From contig NZ_CP026681.1 of the NCBI RefSeq assembly GCF_002949735.1, positions 4,990,001 to 5,054,000 on the forward strand: a stretch of DNA of 64,000 nucleotides. Reading direction: 5' to 3'. The translations under genes and the position numbers were made by a program. Each line of letters begins with the position of its first letter. The stretch's first letter is position 1. The notes under the pieces were generated by a model. The model was not told the DNA's origin and did no database searches. It worked only from the letters and a program-made list of their open reading frames with translations. This DNA is from Nostoc sp. 'Peltigera membranacea cyanobiont' N6 (GTDB taxonomy: Bacteria; Cyanobacteriota; Cyanobacteriia; Cyanobacteriales; Nostocaceae). This document shows, piece after piece, positions 45,071 through 53,687 of the stretch.

Positions 45071-47014
45071 CTAACTCAGCACTCTCATTGCCTGAGTTGG
45101 TATCCATACAGTAAAAATTGAGCCAATACTGATAGTTGATTCTACTTCAATTCGACCCCGATGGAGTTCTACAAGTTGTTTAGTTAAAGCTAATCCAAGT
45201 CCAGTACCTTCGTAGCGGCGGCGGTAGGGTGTATCTAGTTGCTGAAATTTTTCAAAGATTAATGGTAACTGTTCTTCGCGGATACCAATGCCGGTATCTT
45301 CCACTTGAAAAATAGCTGTATCATCCTCCACCCAAAGGCGTAAGGTAACATTACCACTTTCGGGGGTAAATTTAATCGCATTAGTTAACAGATTCGAGAG
45401 AATTTGGGATATTCGTTCTGCATCGGCGGTAAAGCGATCGCGCCTGGGATCGATTTGCAAATCAAGGTTGAGATTAATTTGTTCGCTTGTTGCTTTTTTT
45501 TGTAACGACTCTATAGCGTTTTCAGCAACATTCACCAAAGAAAATTCTGAAATATTTAAAGCTGTCTTCCCAGCCTCGATTTGCGATAAATCGAGGATGT
45601 CATTAATCATTTCTAATAAATGTTCTCCACTATCGTGGATTGTTTGCAGATAGTCGCGTTGTCGTTGACTCAATTCACCCAAAGGCCAGCGTAACAAGGT
45701 AGACGACATCCCAATCACATAAGTTAAAGGCGTGAGTAATTCGTGACTGATAGTAGCGAGAAATTCACTTCTGAGGCGGCTAGCAGCTTCGGCGGCGAGG
45801 AGAGCATCACGTAGTCCAATTGTGCGTTCAATCACTCGTTGTTCGAGAGTTTGTTTTTCTTGGGTGAGGGTTTGCATTAACTCAGCTTGGTGAATTGCGA
45901 TCGCTAATTGTTCGGCGATCGCAACCAGCAAGTTTTTTTCGCTATCATTCCACTGATGGGGTTCATCGCACTGATGAGCAATCAGCAAACCCCACAATTT
46001 ATCCTCAAATATAATCGGTGCTGCCAACTTGGCCCGAACTTGGCTTTCCCTTAAAAAATTCAATAAACACTCTTCTAGAGCATAAGTTTTTTCGACATCA
46101 TCCACAGCTAAGGTAAAGCCTTGACGATACTTCTCCCAACATTGAGAGGTTCGCATAAAGCAATTTTTTTCTGTGTAATTCAATACAGATGTAATGGCGT
46201 TTGTAGCACGGGCTTCATAGACAATATAACCTCCATACTCTTGGAAGTCTTTTAGTAGAGATTGATTATTTACTGAAATAGAAGTTGAGTGTTTACCGTT
46301 ACCATCATCTGGAGAAGACTGGTATTGTTGAGTCTTGACTTTGGAACCTTCAAATTTATAGATTACTAATCGGTCTAATTCTAGAAACTCACGCACCTGT
46401 GTAATTGCCGTTGCCATAATCACTGGCAAATCCAGGCTTTTGCGGATCTGCGTTGTTACCTGATTCAACAACCGTTCTTGGGAAACCTGTTTTTTTAAGG
46501 CATCTTCCACTGGCTGACAGATATAAACTGCGGGCCCAATTGGGCTTGGAGGTGCTATTATTTCTTGGTTTGGCTGAGTTAGGAGATATTCTAATAACAA
46601 CAGCGAGAACTTACTTTGGAGCGTAACATCATTGGGTCTAATAATTTGCTGATAGCGTTCGAGATTTTGGTGAGTATCAGAATCGTACTCAAATAAATCT
46701 GTCAATTCGTAGACAAAAGAAGCGATCGCATCTAAATTAAACGTCAACCGAGCATTGATTCCTGAATAACTTCCCTGCTCCTCGTCAAAGTTTCCTGCCA
46801 AAAGGACACTAAACCGCTCAGAAACCACTAATGTAAACCTTTGCCTTTGCCGCGCTGGAGGTATACAAATTCGCACCAGAACAGCTTCTGTGAGTACCAG
46901 AGGGTCACATTCTACAGTTTGAGCCATCTGTTCTAACAATTCCCCAAGCTGATTAAATACAACAATAGGTAAGGTTCGACAAAAGCTCAAATCAGGAGAA
47001 CTAAGCATTTTCAA
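45071..47014 (-). CDS. GAF-domain sensor histidine kinase with cyanobacteriochrome-like GAF
   Basis: 647 residues, soluble. Residues 1-165 form an unassigned domain (RFTLVVSERFSVLLAGNFDEEQG..IASFVYELTDLFEY). A GAF domain spans about 185-378; its FLRESQVRAKLAAPIIFEDKLWGLLIAHQC pattern and the long insert before it resemble bilin-binding GAFs of cyanobacteriochromes, and a Cys (C316, in EECLLNF) falls at the usual chromophore-Cys position, though the His that normally follows is Leu. HisKA has H424 (ISHELLTPLTYVIG) and HATPase_c has NLLTNAIKFTPESG, VEDTGIGIRE and GTGLGLALTKQLVELHRG. No receiver domain adjacent. Divergent from cobN, 88 bp apart. An ATG at 47008 is an equal start candidate. Confidence 0.9.
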   Translation of the reverse strand: MKMLSSPDLSFCRTLPIVVFNQLGELLEQMAQTVECDPLVLTEAVLVRICIPPARQRQRFTLVVSERFSVLLAGNFDEEQGSYSGINARLTFNLDAIASFVYELTDLFEYDSDTHQNLERYQQIIRPNDVTLQSKFSLLLLEYLLTQPNQEIIAPPSPIGPAVYICQPVEDALKKQVSQERLLNQVTTQIRKSLDLPVIMATAITQVREFLELDRLVIYKFEGSKVKTQQYQSSPDDGNGKHSTSISVNNQSLLKDFQEYGGYIVYEARATNAITSVLNYTEKNCFMRTSQCWEKYRQGFTLAVDDVEKTYALEECLLNFLRESQVRAKLAAPIIFEDKLWGLLIAHQCDEPHQWNDSEKNLLVAIAEQLAIAIHQAELMQTLTQEKQTLEQRVIERTIGLRDALLAAEAASRLRSEFLATISHELLTPLTYVIGMSSTLLRWPLGELSQRQRDYLQTIHDSGEHLLEMINDILDLSQIEAGKTALNISEFSLVNVAENAIESLQKKATSEQINLNLDLQIDPRRDRFTADAERISQILSNLLTNAIKFTPESGNVTLRLWVEDDTAIFQVEDTGIGIREEQLPLIFEKFQQLDTPYRRRYEGTGLGLALTKQLVELHRGRIEVESTISIGSIFTVWIPTQAMRVLS

Positions 47015-47102
47015 TCATTTTGGTAAGAGAGGGCTGAATCCAGGGAAAAAAGTTTGTTTTGATTATGTACTAACCAATAACTTAAAACGGTAACACAGGA
47101 TT

Positions 47103-50100
47103 ATGCATCGTATAAGTAGCACATCGGGTGGATGGAATCAGTCAGAGGGTTTAATTTTTGTAGAACAAACTCCCGCGCCTTTCGTGTTGATTACGGCTGC
47201 TGATACTGACATTCAAACCTTGGCAGCTGCGGTGACAAAGTTACCCCCAAGCTTTCCGGCATTAAGAGTCGCCAACCTATTGCAGTTGCAGCAACAATTA
47301 AGCATAGATACTTATGGCGAGCAAGTTTTGGAACTTGCCCAAGTAATTATTTTGCGCCTGTTAGGAGGACGTTCTTACTGGGGCTATGGATTAGAAGTAG
47401 TGCAAGAAATTGTGCAACGAAATGGTAGAACCCTCATTGTAATGCCAGGGGATGACGCTTTCGATCCCGATTTAATTTCCCAGTCTACCGTGCCCTTGGC
47501 TATTGTTAACCAAATATGGCAGTATTTTAGCGAAGGCGGCGTGGAAAATTTCGTTAATGCTCTGCAATTTATCTCCGATAGTTGCTTATTAACTGCATAT
47601 AATCCTGCGGCACCTCAACCGATTCCGCGTGTGGGATTGTATGAGTGGGGAGTGGGAGAGCAGGGGAGCAGGGGAGCAGAGGAGCAGAGGAGCAGGGGAG
47701 AGTTAGAACTTCGTTCATCCACCTTTGAACCGGATGAATCCACCTCTGAACTCCGTTCATCCACCTTTGAACCGGATGAATCCACCTCTGAACTCCGTTC
47801 ATCCACCTTTGAACTGGATGAATCCACCTCTGAACTCCGTTCATCCACCTTTGAACCGGATGAATCCACCTCTGAACTCCGTTCATCCACCTTTGAACCG
47901 GATGAATCCACCTCTGAACTCCGTTCATCCACCTTTGAACTGGATGAATCCACCTCTGAACTGGATGAATCCACCTCTGAACTCCGTTCATCCACCTTTG
48001 AACCGGATGAATCCACCTCTGAACTCCGTTCATCCACCTCAGATACTCGTTCATCCACCTTTGAACTGGATGAACGAAGTTCTAACTCTCCCCTGCTCCT
48101 CTGCTCCTCTGCTCCCCTGCTCCCCTGCTCTCCCACTCCCCAATCCCCAATCCCCAAAATCGGCATCCTTTTTTACCGCGCTCATTATTTAGCGGGAAAC
48201 ACTAAAGTAATTGATGCTTTATGTGAAGCTTTAGTACAGAAAAATTTACAACCAGTGCCAGTGTTTGTTTCCTCATTGCGTGAACCCGATGTCCAAGCAG
48301 AGTTGAGTGAATTTTTCCAACCCAAAGAAGCCGAATCAATAGCTGTGCTGCTGAATACCACTAGTTTTTCTCTAGCACGGTTGGAAAGCGAAACACCCCA
48401 AACTGAACTATGGGAAAAATTAGATGTACCTGTGTTGCAGGTAATCCTGAGTGGCGGATCGATTGAGCAGTGGGAGTCACAATTTCAAGGGCTTTCTCCC
48501 CGCGATATTGGGATGAATGTGGCGCTACCAGAAGTAGATGGGCGAATTATTACTCGTGCTGTCTCTTTTAAAGCCGTACAAACTCGTAATCCCCATTTAG
48601 AGACAGATGTGGTAATTTATGAACCAGTCAGCGATCGCATTGAGTTCGTTGCTAAACTAGCAGCAAACTGGGCGCGTCTGCGTTCCAAACCACCCCAAGA
48701 ACGGCGAATTGCCCTAATTTTGGCAAATTACCCCAACCGCAATGGACGGCTTGCCAACGGCGTGGGACTAGACACTCCAGCTAGTTGTGTAGAAATCCTC
48801 CAAGCTCTACATCTAGCTGGTTATGAAGTAGAAAATCCCCCCGCTCAAGGAGATGAGTTGATTCAACGGCTGACAGATGGCGTAACAAACGATCCCGAAG
48901 GACAAGAATTGCTTCCGGTACACCAAAGTCTTTCTTGGGAAGAATACCAAGAATATTTCGCTTCTTTACCGCCAGCAGTTCAGCAAGGTATTAGTGAAAG
49001 GTGGGGAATGGGGAATGGGGACTGGGGACTGGGGACTAGGGACTGGGGACTAGGGACTGGGGAAAAGGAAAATGGGATAAACGAGAGGAATACCCAATAC
49101 CCAATACCCAATCCCCAATCCCAAATCCCAATCCCCGTTCCCGGAATTCAACTCGGCAACATCTTTGTGGGAATTCAGCCAGCAAGGGGTTATGATAATG
49201 ACCCCAGTTTGAATTATCATGCACCAGATTTAGAACCAACTCATGCTTATTTAGCTTTCTACTATTGGGTTAGAGAATGTTTTGGTGCTGATGCTGTAGT
49301 TCATGTAGGGAAACACGGAAATCTAGAATGGCTACCCGGAAAAAGCGTGGCTTTATCCAGCAATTGTTATCCAGAAGTGGCTTTCGGCGCACTTCCCCAC
49401 CTGTACCCGTTTATTGTCAACGATCCTGGTGAAGGTTCTCAAGCCAAACGTCGCGCTCAAGCCGTGATTATAGATCACCTAACGCCGCCAATGACTCGTG
49501 CTGAACTCTACGGTTCTTTGCAACAGTTAGAAAATTTAATTGATGAGTATTATGAAGCGGACAGTTTAGATCCTTCGCGTTTACCAGTCATTCGCGATCG
49601 CATCCACGAACTGGTAATCAAAGAAAATCTCCATCTAGATTTAGGAATCCAAAATGAAACCGAAATTTTTAATTCTGAATCTCTAGTTTTGAATTCCATT
49701 GGTGGTTATCTGTGTGAATTGAAAGAAGCCCAAATCCGCGACGGCTTGCACATTTTTGGGCAATGTCCCCAAGGAAGGCAGCTGCGAGACTTAATAGTAG
49801 CGATCGCTCGCATCCCCAATCGCCATTCTTCAGGGATTACCCGTGCTATAGCTCAAGATTGGGGTTTAGATTTCGATCCCCTCACAGCCGATTTGTCAAT
49901 GCCCAGTGGTGAATATTCGGTAGTTAATGGCACAGAATGCCGCACCATCGGCGATATAGTTGAAGTCCTAGAAGAACACGCCGCCCTTTTAGTAGAACAA
50001 ATAATAAATCAGAATTCAGAATTTAGAAATCAGGAATCTTGTAGAGACGCGATTCATCACGTCTCTACCTGGATAAGCGATCGCCTCCTTCCAGCTTTAC

Positions 50101-51515
50101 AACAAACCGATCGAGAAATCACCCACTTATTACACGGACTTGATGGCGGATACGTCCCCAGCGCCCCATCTGGCGCACCCACACGCGGCCGCCCAGAAGT
50201 TCTACCAACTGGGAGAAACTTTTATTCTGTCGATATTCGCGCCATTCCCACAGAGACAGCTTGGGATATCGGGAGAAAAGCTGCTGAAACCCTGGTTGAA
50301 TATTACACTCAAGAGCATGGTGAATATCCCAAAACACTAGGTTTATCATTGTGGGGAACAGCCACCATGAGAACAGGCGGTGATGATATTGCCGAAGCCT
50401 TAGCTTTACTCGGAGTCCAGCCTGTGTGGGATGGTGCAGCACGGCGAGTAGTGGATTTTGAAATTTTGCCCCTAGCAATTTTGGGACGGCCCCGGGTAGA
50501 TGTCACCTTGCGAATTTCGGGATTCTTCCGCGATGCTTTTCCTAACTTAATTGACTTATTCGATCGAGCGGTATCAGCAGTAGCAGATTTAGATGAACCG
50601 CCAGAACAAAATCCCTTAGCGGATGCAGTTCGCCAAGAGACTGAATTGTGGACAAGCCAAGGATTAACTGTAGAAGAAGCCGTGGTGCGATCGCGTTATC
50701 GGATCTTTGGTTCTCGCCCAGGTGCTTACGGCGCAGGACTCCAAGGTTTAATTGAATCGCAAAACTGGACAGACGACGAAGATTTAGCCCGCGCCTACAT
50801 CAACTGGAGTTCTTACGCCTACTCTTCGGGAACAGGGGAGGCAGGGGGAGCAGGGGAAGCAGGGGGGGCAGGGGAAGCAGGGGTGGCAGGGGGAGCAGGG
50901 GAGGATAAAATTGCCAATCCCCAATCCCCAATCCCCAATACCGAAGCCTTCAAGCAACGCTTATCTCAAATGCAAGTTGTCTTGCACAATCAAGATAACC
51001 GCGAACACGACTTACTCGATTCTGATGATTATTACCAATTTCAGGGTGGTTTAACAGCTGCGGTGCGTTCTCTACAAGGAAAAAATCCCCAAACTTATTT
51101 TGGTGATAATTCCATACCCGCTCAACCACGAGTCCGCCAACTGAAAGAAGAGATTTCACGCGTGTATCGTTCTCGCGTAGTTAATCCCAAGTGGATTGCA
51201 GGAGTAATGCGCCACGGTTACAAAGGTGCTTTTGAAATGGCGGCGACAGTAGATTTTTTATTCGCCTACGATGCTACAGCTAAATGTGTCGAAGATTATA
51301 TGTATCAAGGCATAGTAGAGGCTTACTTGCTCGACCCAGTTGTGTCAGAATTTATTCAGGAAAAGAACCCTTATGCTCTGCGTGATATTGCTGAAAAATT
51401 ATTAGAGGCACATAAGCGCAATTTGTGGGAGGATGTAAATATAGGAACATTAGAAGCTTTGAGGAACCTAGTACATCAAGCTGAAGCAGTTATCGAAGAA
51501 AAATCAATGGTGTAG
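47103..51515 (+). CDS. cobN: cobaltochelatase subunit CobN with in-frame repeat insertions
   Basis: 1470 residues, about 150-250 longer than usual. CobN is the large subunit of the ATP-dependent cobaltochelatase acting on hydrogenobyrinate diamide in B12 synthesis. Family landmarks include IGILFYRAHYLAGNTKVIDALCEAL, GVGLDTPASCVEIL, YHAPDLEPTHAYLAFYYWVRE, VVHVGKHGNLEWLPGKSVAL, LDGGYVPSAPSGAPTRGRPEVLPTGRNFYSVD and TMRTGGDDIAEALALLG. Extra segments encoded by repeat DNA interrupt it in frame: residues about 180-346 (21-bp minisatellite within a 75-bp inverted repeat), near 632-680 (heptamer tract), near 970-993, and near 1242-1280 (Gly/Ala/Glu tract). All lie between conserved blocks, so function may persist. 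Followed by the PG-binding gene 9 bp downstream. Confidence 0.95.
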   Translation: MHRISSTSGGWNQSEGLIFVEQTPAPFVLITAADTDIQTLAAAVTKLPPSFPALRVANLLQLQQQLSIDTYGEQVLELAQVIILRLLGGRSYWGYGLEVVQEIVQRNGRTLIVMPGDDAFDPDLISQSTVPLAIVNQIWQYFSEGGVENFVNALQFISDSCLLTAYNPAAPQPIPRVGLYEWGVGEQGSRGAEEQRSRGELELRSSTFEPDESTSELRSSTFEPDESTSELRSSTFELDESTSELRSSTFEPDESTSELRSSTFEPDESTSELRSSTFELDESTSELDESTSELRSSTFEPDESTSELRSSTSDTRSSTFELDERSSNSPLLLCSSAPLLPCSPTPQSPIPKIGILFYRAHYLAGNTKVIDALCEALVQKNLQPVPVFVSSLREPDVQAELSEFFQPKEAESIAVLLNTTSFSLARLESETPQTELWEKLDVPVLQVILSGGSIEQWESQFQGLSPRDIGMNVALPEVDGRIITRAVSFKAVQTRNPHLETDVVIYEPVSDRIEFVAKLAANWARLRSKPPQERRIALILANYPNRNGRLANGVGLDTPASCVEILQALHLAGYEVENPPAQGDELIQRLTDGVTNDPEGQELLPVHQSLSWEEYQEYFASLPPAVQQGISERWGMGNGDWGLGTRDWGLGTGEKENGINERNTQYPIPNPQSQIPIPVPGIQLGNIFVGIQPARGYDNDPSLNYHAPDLEPTHAYLAFYYWVRECFGADAVVHVGKHGNLEWLPGKSVALSSNCYPEVAFGALPHLYPFIVNDPGEGSQAKRRAQAVIIDHLTPPMTRAELYGSLQQLENLIDEYYEADSLDPSRLPVIRDRIHELVIKENLHLDLGIQNETEIFNSESLVLNSIGGYLCELKEAQIRDGLHIFGQCPQGRQLRDLIVAIARIPNRHSSGITRAIAQDWGLDFDPLTADLSMPSGEYSVVNGTECRTIGDIVEVLEEHAALLVEQIINQNSEFRNQESCRDAIHHVSTWISDRLLPALQQTDREITHLLHGLDGGYVPSAPSGAPTRGRPEVLPTGRNFYSVDIRAIPTETAWDIGRKAAETLVEYYTQEHGEYPKTLGLSLWGTATMRTGGDDIAEALALLGVQPVWDGAARRVVDFEILPLAILGRPRVDVTLRISGFFRDAFPNLIDLFDRAVSAVADLDEPPEQNPLADAVRQETELWTSQGLTVEEAVVRSRYRIFGSRPGAYGAGLQGLIESQNWTDDEDLARAYINWSSYAYSSGTGEAGGAGEAGGAGEAGVAGGAGEDKIANPQSPIPNTEAFKQRLSQMQVVLHNQDNREHDLLDSDDYYQFQGGLTAAVRSLQGKNPQTYFGDNSIPAQPRVRQLKEEISRVYRSRVVNPKWIAGVMRHGYKGAFEMAATVDFLFAYDATAKCVEDYMYQGIVEAYLLDPVVSEFIQEKNPYALRDIAEKLLEAHKRNLWEDVNIGTLEALRNLVHQAEAVIEEKSMV
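47647..48141. repeat. 495-bp composite repeat in cobN: 21-bp minisatellite inside 75-bp perfect inverted repeats
   Basis: The outer arms 47647-47721 and 48067-48141 are perfect 75-bp inverted copies, built from GGGGAGCAG-type units and ending TTAGAACTTCGTTCATCCA. Between them alternating 21-bp units, GAACTCCGTTCATCCACCTTT and GAACYGGATGAATCCACCTCT, repeat about 16 times with a few half-deletions. Every unit is a multiple of three and stop-free, so cobN stays open. Confidence 0.95.
49000..49141. repeat. heptamer tract inside cobN
   Basis: GGGGAATGGGGACTGGGGACT-type heptamers on the left and CCCAATACCCAATCCCCAAT-type heptamers on the right can pair as one hairpin; translated as GNGDWGLGTRDWGLG ... 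QYPIPNPQSQIPIP, absent from ordinary CobN. Confidence 0.85.
50013..50080. repeat. GTAGAGACGCGATTCATC hairpin inside cobN
   Basis: GTAGAGACGC (about 50041-50050) and GCGTCTCTAC-type sequence GTCTCTAC (about 50061-50068) are inverted copies; with flanking AGAATTCAGAATTTAGAA repeats this encodes the extra segment NQNSEFRNQESCRDAIHHV. Confidence 0.7.
50826..50942. repeat. GGGGAAGCAGG / CCCCAAT repeat inside cobN
   Basis: Imperfect GGGGGAGCA and GGGGAAGCA units followed by CAATCCCCAATCCCCAAT; translated as a GEAGGAGEAGGAGEAG tract plus NPQSPIPN. The third low-complexity insert of cobN, near its C-terminal quarter. Confidence 0.85.
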
Positions 51516-51524
51516 GAAACAAAT

Positions 51525-52661
51525 ATGGAAAATCTTGCGTATTTGCACCTAGCTTTCGCCTACGAAGACAGTACACCCAGTGAATTGGTCTCCCTCAGTT
51601 CTTTGTTTAACAAAGCAGCTGCACCAGACTGGAAACGGCTTTCTGGTAGGGCTTGGAAGTATATGTTGCCCCTTGCTCTGTCCTTATCTATTCTTGGCGC
51701 TGTCAGCAGCGTCATAGCACTGGAAACAGGCGATCGAGGCCCTTCTGTCAGAAATCTCCAACAAAAGTTAAAAACAGCAGGTTTTTACCAAACTTCTGTT
51801 AGCCAAGTATATGACGCATCCACACAAGAAGCTGTGCGCCGCTTCCAAAAGGCTGCTGGTTTACCAGTGGATGGCATTGTTGGATCGAGTACCCTGCAAA
51901 AATTAGAAAGTTGGCAAGCTAAAAAGCCTAGTACTACGACTACACAAGCTAAAAAAGCCACTGTTGTAAGTACACAACAAGCCAAAAATTCCAGCACTAC
52001 TAGTTCAGCAACTACCCAGCGCCGTAATCCCAACTACCTGGCAAAGGGGGATGAAGGTGAAAATGTCAGGGTTTTGCAAGAACGCTTAAGAGTCGCAGGC
52101 TTTTATTACGGGAACGCCACGGGGATATTTGGCCCAATTACTGAAGAATCTGTGAAGCGGTTCCAAGATGCTTATAAATTAAGTGTGGATGGAATTGCTG
52201 GCCCAGCAACATTAGGTAAATTGCCAGGAGTTGGCATCGGTGATGGAGAAGAGGCGGCTCCCAAAAAGGTAGTCAATCGAGATAAACTCCGTGTAGGCGA
52301 TCGCGGTGAGCCAGTTAGAGTTATCCAAGAACAATTGATCCAGGCAGGATATTTAGAGGGAGAGCCAAATGGCTACTATGGCCCCTATACTGCCGATGCT
52401 GTACGCAGATTTCAGGCAGCTAATTTCTTGACGGCAAGTGGCGTTGCTGGCCCAACTACGCGAGCTAAGTTATATAGCTCAGTTAATACTGCTAGCAAAA
52501 GCGAATTTAATACCCTAGAAATCCAAACGCGACTACGGGAGCGGGGTTTTTATAAAGGCAAGCTGAACGGTGTGATGGCAGATGACACCAAAAAAGCGAT
52601 TAAACAAGCTCAAGAATTCTACGGCATTAGCCTCAAGGATCTTAAGAGCGGACGCTTTTAA
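51525..52661 (+). CDS. peptidoglycan-binding repeat protein (alr1690-like)
   Basis: 378 residues. One hydrophobic segment near residues 45-65 (YMLPLALSLSILGAVSSVIA) anchors or exports it. Outside come three clear PG_binding_1 domains (GDRGPSVRNLQQKLKTAGFY..VDGIVGSSTLQKL; GDEGENVRVLQERLRVAGFYY..VDGIAGPATLGKL; GDRGEPVRVIQEQLIQAGYL..ASGVAGPTTRAKL) and a shorter fourth, separated by a Thr/Lys/Ser-rich linker. It binds the cell wall, probably as a structural or enzyme-targeting protein. It follows cobN by 9 bp and is convergent with furA, the order reported for Anabaena PCC 7120, where read-through from this gene forms an antisense RNA over furA. Confidence 0.9.
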   Translation: MENLAYLHLAFAYEDSTPSELVSLSSLFNKAAAPDWKRLSGRAWKYMLPLALSLSILGAVSSVIALETGDRGPSVRNLQQKLKTAGFYQTSVSQVYDASTQEAVRRFQKAAGLPVDGIVGSSTLQKLESWQAKKPSTTTTQAKKATVVSTQQAKNSSTTSSATTQRRNPNYLAKGDEGENVRVLQERLRVAGFYYGNATGIFGPITEESVKRFQDAYKLSVDGIAGPATLGKLPGVGIGDGEEAAPKKVVNRDKLRVGDRGEPVRVIQEQLIQAGYLEGEPNGYYGPYTADAVRRFQAANFLTASGVAGPTTRAKLYSSVNTASKSEFNTLEIQTRLRERGFYKGKLNGVMADDTKKAIKQAQEFYGISLKDLKSGRF

Positions 52662-53300
52662 CATCCGCTTTGGTGTTGTTAGTATCAGTCCCCAACTCGT
52701 TTCTAGCCTCTAGTAACAGCAAATTACGCACTGCTCAAAATTCCCCTTATTTGGTTAATTTGAGTAGTTTCGTCTTTTTATACTACCCAAGTGCTAAAGC
52801 GGCATCAACGCCCGTTGGCACTTGGGACACACTGCATGAATTGTCATTTGACAATCAAGCAGGTGGAAACCTTCTTTTTGAGCAGTTTTCGACCCAATTT
52901 TTAAAATTGAGTCATTTTTAAACTCAATAGTTGAGTTGCATCTAACACAAATTAAGTGATGGTGATGATGGGGATAGGGCTGGTTGATCTCATAATGCTT
53001 ATGTCCCTCGCCCAATTCTAATTCCCGTAAAAGTCCCATCCTGGCCATCAACTTCAAAGTCCGATAAATAGTTGACAAACTGATCCCTTTCCCTTCACCA
53101 TCAGTTTCTAACCGATGATAAAGATCCTCCGCACTCAGATGTTCGCCTTGCGGAAGTTCTTGAAAAATGTGTAAAATCGTTTCGCGCTGGGGAGTTAATC
53201 GCCAGCCTCGTTCGTTCAGTTCTGCCTTGAGTGAAGTAGTTGTGTAGACAGTCATACTAATATTTCTCAACAAAGCTCGTTAATTGAGAATATAACAAAT
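52662..53300 (+). ncRNA. possible read-through antisense transcript over furA (alpha-furA-like)
   Basis: The PG-binding gene is convergent with furA at 133 bp and I see no strong terminator between them (only a weak 6-bp stem AGCGGA/TCCGCT at the end of the coding region). In Anabaena PCC 7120 the same gene order yields a dicistronic alr1690/alpha-furA antisense RNA. Extent is a guess from the gene limits. Confidence 0.4.
52794..53255 (-). CDS. furA: ferric uptake regulator FurA
   Basis: 153 residues from the ATG at 53255 (MTVYTTTSLKAELNERGWRLTPQRETIL); an ATG at 53273 adds six residues. The N-terminal winged helix (LSAEDLYHRLE, ISLSTIYRTLKLMARMGLLREL) and C-terminal dimerisation domain with the metal-binding His cluster HHHHHLICVRC and CPKC pair are typical Fur. 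The two CxxC motifs (CVRC, CPKC) match Anabaena FurA as I recall it. It represses iron-uptake genes with Fe2+ as co-repressor, in the cytoplasm. Assignment to FurA rather than Zur or PerR rests on the alr1690-like and sigC neighbours and on sequence resemblance. Confidence 0.87.
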   Translation of the reverse strand: MTVYTTTSLKAELNERGWRLTPQRETILHIFQELPQGEHLSAEDLYHRLETDGEGKGISLSTIYRTLKLMARMGLLRELELGEGHKHYEINQPYPHHHHHLICVRCNSTIEFKNDSILKIGSKTAQKEGFHLLDCQMTIHAVCPKCQRALMPL

Positions 53301-53350
53301 CTTGGGAGCAATTTGCAACAATCATTGCCTATTGAGAATTCTTACTAAAT
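53283..53350 (-). promoter_or_regulatory. furA upstream region with possible Fur-box-like sites
   Basis: Two AT-rich ATTGAGAAT sites (about 53284-53292 and 53331-53339) in the 80 bp before furA, the second as ATTGAGAATTCTTACTAAAT. They resemble degenerate iron boxes; FurA of Anabaena is known to autoregulate. Not verified by alignment to a scored matrix. Confidence 0.35.
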
Positions 53351-53687
53351 ATTTAAAAACAATTCATCAAATCTCGATCAAAATTCAAGTAATAAGCTGT
53401 AGTGCATTTAATTTGCATACAGCGAATAGTTAGGATACTTGTAACGATTGCATCCCTTGACTTTAAATTTTGGGTGAGTTAATTTTGAATTGTTTAGTTG
53501 CTCCCCACCTTCAAGATATCTGAGCAAAGCTGGGGGGAAACTCTCATCCAATTAAATGCAAATTATTTTCTATAAGCCTCTAAAAGGCTTTTAACCTGGG
53601 ATAAACTCAGTCTTTTGTCCCTAGTCATTTGTCAATTGTAGTTTTCTAATGACAAATGACTAATGACAAATGACTCTTAAACATTGA
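53301..53687. other. intergenic between furA and sigC
   Basis: About 390 bp with no coding sequence; near the sigC stop there are TGACAAATGACTAATGAC repeats (about 53648-53675). Confidence 0.5.

Noticed and set aside
47569..48192. Long open frames on both strands over the cobN repeat (161, 183 and 155 residues)
   Set aside because: They exist only because 21-bp units without stops repeat in tandem; no ribosome site, domain or independent start supports them, and they overlap cobN fully.
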